From an uncultured Mollicutes bacterium (GTDB taxonomy: Bacteria; Bacillota_I; Bacilli_A; RFN20; CAG-826): DNA of 64,000 nucleotides. Below the pieces are notes generated by a model. That model had not been told where the DNA came from, ran no database searches, and saw only the letters and a program-made list of their open reading frames with translations. The DNA lies in assembly GCA_900540365.1 (NCBI GenBank), contig UQFN01000002.1, positions 1 through 64,000 on the forward strand. The letters run 5' to 3'. The translations under genes were made by a program, and so were the position numbers. Positions 61,335 through 64,000 of the stretch are shown in pieces; position 1 is the first letter of the stretch; each line of letters opens with the position of its first letter.

Positions 61335-63151
61335 TATTTAATCCTTTCGAAATCTTTTGCTCCATGTTTACAAATTGGGCAAATAAAATCAGGTGGTAAA
61401 TTTTCTCCTTCATAAACATATCCACAAATTTTACATATCCAACCTTTTTTAACTTCCTGATTTCTAGGAACTGCAGGTTTAATGTTTTCTAAATAATAAG
61501 AATAAGTTACAGGAAGGTCTTTGGATAATTCTTTAGATTCGTTTACTTCACAAATAAAACCAAAATGACTATTTAAATCAATTACTTGAACAACTTTTAA
61601 AGCAAAAAATCCACTAACAAATCTAGTTAAATAAGGAATATTATTTTTTGCTAAACGATAGTCAGTAAATCCTTCAAACTTATTTGTATCTTTCCCACTA
61701 GCATATCCAAAACGTTTAAATAAACTAAATGGTGTATGAATTGTTAAAATACTTAAATTAAATTGCTTAGTTTCATTAATAATTTTGGCAGTATAATTAT
61801 TTTTTGAAACTGAAACCATGATTAAATCAGGATTTTGAGCAACTTGGTTAACACTATTAACGATACATCCGTTATATTTACCATTTAATGAACTTGTTAA
61901 TAAAAATAAACCATAATTAATTTTAAATAATGGATTATCATTTAAAGTTACTTTTGGGAAGTCTTTAGCAATTTCATTAGCAATATTATCTAATATTTCA
62001 AGTTGATTTTCTTTAATATTACTTTTTACTGTTAAACTTGGTTCAAGAATAGTAATATTTTTCATCTCACCTAAAATCTTTTTAATTAAGTTACCACTAT
62101 TAGGTGCCCATGAACCATTTTCAATAACTGCAAATTTACGATTTTGGAAAGCGTGAGCTTTTAAATCTAATAAATAATTTTCAACTGGTGTAAAAATACC
62201 CATGTTATAAGTACTTGAAGCAACAACGATATGTGAATATTTAAAACTTTCAGATAATAAAACACTTACATCAGTTTTGCTTGCATCATACATTTTAATA
62301 TCTTTGATTCCAAGTAAAGCTAAATTATCAGCAAGTAAATTAGCAACTTTTGCAGTATGACCATAAACACTTCCATAAACAATTAATACGCCATTAACTT
62401 CTGGTTCATATTTGGACCATTTATCATATCTATTAACTAAATAAGAAAGATCTTTTCTCCAAATTGGTCCGTGTAATGGAGCAATTGTTTCAAGTTCAAC
62501 TGTACTTGCTTTTTTTAATGCCGCTTGAACTTGAGGACCATATTTTCCAACGATATTTGTATAATATCTTCTTGCTTCATCTAAATATTCATGAGCAAAA
62601 TTAACTTCATGAGCAAATAAATTCCCATTTAAAGCGCCAAAAGTTCCGAATGCATCAGCACTAAATAATGTTTTACTATAAGTATCATAAGACATCATAA
62701 CTTCAGGCCAATGTACCATTGGAGCAAACACAAATGTAAGTTTATGATTGCCTAAATCTAAAACATCTCCTTCATTAACAATAAGCATTTTGACTTCTGA
62801 TAAGTCAAAATAATTGTCTAACATATTTTTTATTTTTGAATTGACAACTAAGGTAACTTCTTTAAATTCATCAACAATTTTTTTAATAGATGCACTATGA
62901 TCAGGTTCCATATGATGAATGACTAAATAGTCAAGTTTTCTCTTATTAAGCACATCTTTTACTTTTTCTAAAAATGTATCAAACACATCATTATCAACAG
63001 TATCTAATAAACATGTTTTGTTATCTAAAATTACATAAGAGTTATAACTTACTCCATTAGAAAGTGGGTAGATATTTTCAAACAAAGCAATTCTTCTATC
63101 ACTTGCACCAACATAGTAGGTGTCTTTTGTTACTAAACGATTTTTATACAT
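61334..63151 (-). CDS. Multidomain flavodiiron protein (diiron, flavodoxin, flavin reductase, rubredoxin)
   Basis: 605 residues in four parts: a beta-lactamase-like diiron domain (1-250) with ligands H80, E82, D84, H85 (HHMEPDHS), HWPE, DAFGTFGA and the LHGPIWR His; a flavodoxin domain (about 255-400, IVYGSVYGHTAKVA); a flavin reductase-like domain (about 408-545); and a C-terminal rubredoxin with CKICGYVYEG and CPICK (about 560-600). Such proteins reduce O2 to water or NO to N2O; the fused domains could pass electrons from NAD(P)H through rubredoxin. It suits an anaerobe needing oxygen defence. Strong RBS GGAGG. Confidence 0.93.
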   Translation of the reverse strand: MYKNRLVTKDTYYVGASDRRIALFENIYPLSNGVSYNSYVILDNKTCLLDTVDNDVFDTFLEKVKDVLNKRKLDYLVIHHMEPDHSASIKKIVDEFKEVTLVVNSKIKNMLDNYFDLSEVKMLIVNEGDVLDLGNHKLTFVFAPMVHWPEVMMSYDTYSKTLFSADAFGTFGALNGNLFAHEVNFAHEYLDEARRYYTNIVGKYGPQVQAALKKASTVELETIAPLHGPIWRKDLSYLVNRYDKWSKYEPEVNGVLIVYGSVYGHTAKVANLLADNLALLGIKDIKMYDASKTDVSVLLSESFKYSHIVVASSTYNMGIFTPVENYLLDLKAHAFQNRKFAVIENGSWAPNSGNLIKKILGEMKNITILEPSLTVKSNIKENQLEILDNIANEIAKDFPKVTLNDNPLFKINYGLFLLTSSLNGKYNGCIVNSVNQVAQNPDLIMVSVSKNNYTAKIINETKQFNLSILTIHTPFSLFKRFGYASGKDTNKFEGFTDYRLAKNNIPYLTRFVSGFFALKVVQVIDLNSHFGFICEVNESKELSKDLPVTYSYYLENIKPAVPRNQEVKKGWICKICGYVYEGENLPPDFICPICKHGAKDFERIK

Positions 63152-63154
63152 ATG

Positions 63155-63191
63155 TTTCCTCCAAACGTCTTAATTATAAAATAATTAAGAC
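63155..63191 (-). promoter_or_regulatory. 25-bp dyad over the flavodiiron gene -10 box
   Basis: Perfect 11-bp arms GTCTTAATTAT (63167-63177) and ATAATTAAGAC (63181-63191) with a 3-nt centre. A minus-strand TATAAT lies at the middle, just upstream of the RBS GGAGG (63155-63159). The AT-rich symmetry resembles Fur/PerR-type operators, without matching exactly. A redox or metal-responsive repressor site is likely. Confidence 0.55.
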
Positions 63192-63261
63192 CAAGTTTCA
63201 TTAATTATCAAAATAAAATAAATTTAAATAATCAAAATTAATTGATAATGAAAAGAAAAAA

Positions 63262-63294
63262 AGTCTTTATTTTAAGTAAAAACCTTGCAAAACT
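63262..63294 (-). repeat. Interspersed intergenic repeat, copy 3
   Basis: The minus strand contains AGTTTTGCAAGGTTTTTA followed by an AAAATAAAGACT end, sharing about 33 nt with copy 1 (two mismatches) and 18 nt with copy 2. It lies between the rbfA terminator and the flavodiiron promoter, about 110 bp upstream of the gene, unlike the other two copies that lie about 20 nt from a start codon. Confidence 0.65.
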
Positions 63295-63321
63295 ATACTT
63301 TTTTATAAAAATAAACAAAAA

Positions 63322-63350
63322 ATTCACCTATTTCTAGGTGAATATTTTTT
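63322..63350. terminator. Terminator after rbfA
   Basis: ATTCACCTA (63322-63330), loop TTTC, TAGGTGAAT (63335-63343): a perfect 9-bp stem flanked by A-runs and T-runs on both sides, so it works in either direction. It ends the infB-rbfA transcript and separates it from the flavodiiron operon. Confidence 0.75.
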
Positions 63351-63358
63351 GAATTTTT

Positions 63359-63715
63359 TTATTTTTTATTTTTCATATTTTTAAGTTCATTTGATTCATT
63401 TTGAAGTAATTCATTTAAGTGTTTTTCTTCATTAAAGGAATTATCTAATACAAAACTAATTTCTGGAACTCTTCTTAATTTAAGACGTTTAGCTAATGAT
63501 GAACGAACAAATCCTTTTACTTTATTTAAAGATTCAAGATTTTTAGTGGGATTAGTAAAAAATGATACATAAACTTTTGCATAACTATGATCGCTACTTA
63601 CTTCGATATTAGTAATAGTTAAAAAGTCAATTTTTTCACTATTTAATTCAAATTGAACAATCTCACGAATATTTTTAGCAATATTTGCTTTTATTCTTTC
63701 AACACTATTTGCCAT
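63359..63715 (-). CDS. rbfA: Ribosome-binding factor A
   Basis: 118 residues, KH-like fold needed for late 30S maturation. SVERIKANIAKNIREIVQFE at the start, then ISNIEVS-type strand TITNIEVSSDHSYAKVYVSF and RSSLAKRLKLRRVPEISFVL, which is the family signature (LR.tPel.F..D). It follows infB with overlapping stop/start (TAATG), the standard nusA-infB-rbfA order. Confidence 0.95.
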   Translation of the reverse strand: MANSVERIKANIAKNIREIVQFELNSEKIDFLTITNIEVSSDHSYAKVYVSFFTNPTKNLESLNKVKGFVRSSLAKRLKLRRVPEISFVLDNSFNEEKHLNELLQNESNELKNMKNKK

Positions 63716-64000
63716 TATTCTTCGACCTTTAATTCATAGTTTTCAATAATATCACCTTCATGAACATCATTGAAATTTTCAACTTTAATGCCACATTCAT
63801 AGCCACTGTTAACAACTTTAGCATCATCTTTAAAACGTTTTAAGGTTTCAATTCTACCCTCATAAATGATTGTGCCATCACGCAATAAACGACATAATGC
63901 ATCACGTCTAATCTCACCATCGGTAACATAACATCCAGCAACAGTTCCAACTTTTGAAACTTTGAAAACATTTCTAACTTCAGCTTGTCCTAAAACATGT
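63715..64000 (-). CDS. infB: Translation initiation factor IF-2, C-terminal fragment
   Basis: The last 94 codons of infB; the rest lies beyond the window. The translated end reads [20 protein letters not shown], then a [20 protein letters not shown] segment, ending YELKVEE. These are the hallmark C-terminal (domain IV, fMet-tRNA binding) sequences of IF-2. Stop TAA at 63715-63717 overlaps the rbfA start by 1 nt. Confidence 0.93.
   Translation of the reverse strand, partial: HVLGQAEVRNVFKVSKVGTVAGCYVTDGEIRRDALCRLLRDGTIIYEGRIETLKRFKDDAKVVNSGYECGIKVENFNDVHEGDIIENYELKVEE

Overview
The window is AT-rich chromosomal DNA from a low-GC, Firmicutes/Mollicutes-like bacterium (Bacilli; Acholeplasma/Izemoplasma/RF39-type relatives are my best guess). 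It uses the standard code: glpK ends at a TGA that overlaps the ATG of addB, and TAG also ends genes directly before a following start codon. AtpF is made as a lipoprotein, a trait known from mycoplasmas, yet the organism keeps ftsA, ftsZ, ftsK, a full F1Fo ATPase and AddAB. Most genes lie on the minus strand. Many first genes have a -10 box only 5-8 nt before the ATG and no Shine-Dalgarno, which suggests leaderless mRNAs.

Layout. 1-17230: housekeeping genes (cvpA, gpmA, an IS30-type transposase, a NUDIX hydrolase, a small HTH regulator, mnmA-dtd, rarA, pdp, rsmF, plsC-pulA, ftsK, ftsA-ftsZ). 17420-33720: one long minus-strand run read from 33720 downwards: MaoC/PhaJ-type hydratase, butyryl-CoA dehydrogenase, EtfB, EtfA, thiolase, FabG/PhaB-type reductase, a KASIII-like enzyme, a five-part Liv/HAAT ABC importer, a CoA-transferase, an alpha/beta hydrolase and a PhaZ-like intracellular depolymerase, ending with coaD and ppa. 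Its control region holds a perfect cre-type palindrome and a second dyad, and is shared with a divergent TetR gene. 33894-36405: the TetR gene, a two-ORF protein resembling a split fucose-isomerase fold, and a second TetR. 36440-38133: tRNA-Ala and pyrG. 38244-41534: rqcH-like, trmL, a choline-kinase-like gene and a second pyrophosphatase. 41575-50538: mscS, the ATP synthase operon and an ATP-grasp gene. 50662-52308: nucleoside kinase. 52315-63151: flavodiiron protein, MazG-like, glpK, addB, addA, an unknown gene and a DUF5677-like gene as one tightly packed run. 63359-64000: rbfA and the end of infB.

Most notable region. The 18-34 kb locus joins a complete predicted C4 acyl-CoA route through the (R)-3-hydroxy isomer (thiolase, PhaB-like, PhaJ-like, Bcd-EtfAB, CoA-transferase) to a PhaZ-like hydrolase and its own ABC importer. 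I read it as butyrate production or 3-hydroxybutyrate/PHB-oligomer use under TetR and catabolite control. It contains several oddities: livM has an in-frame TAG, LivG carries a long N-terminal coiled coil, the KASIII-like enzyme has His at the usual active-site Asn, and the livJ/CoA-transferase junction can form two competing RNA hairpins.
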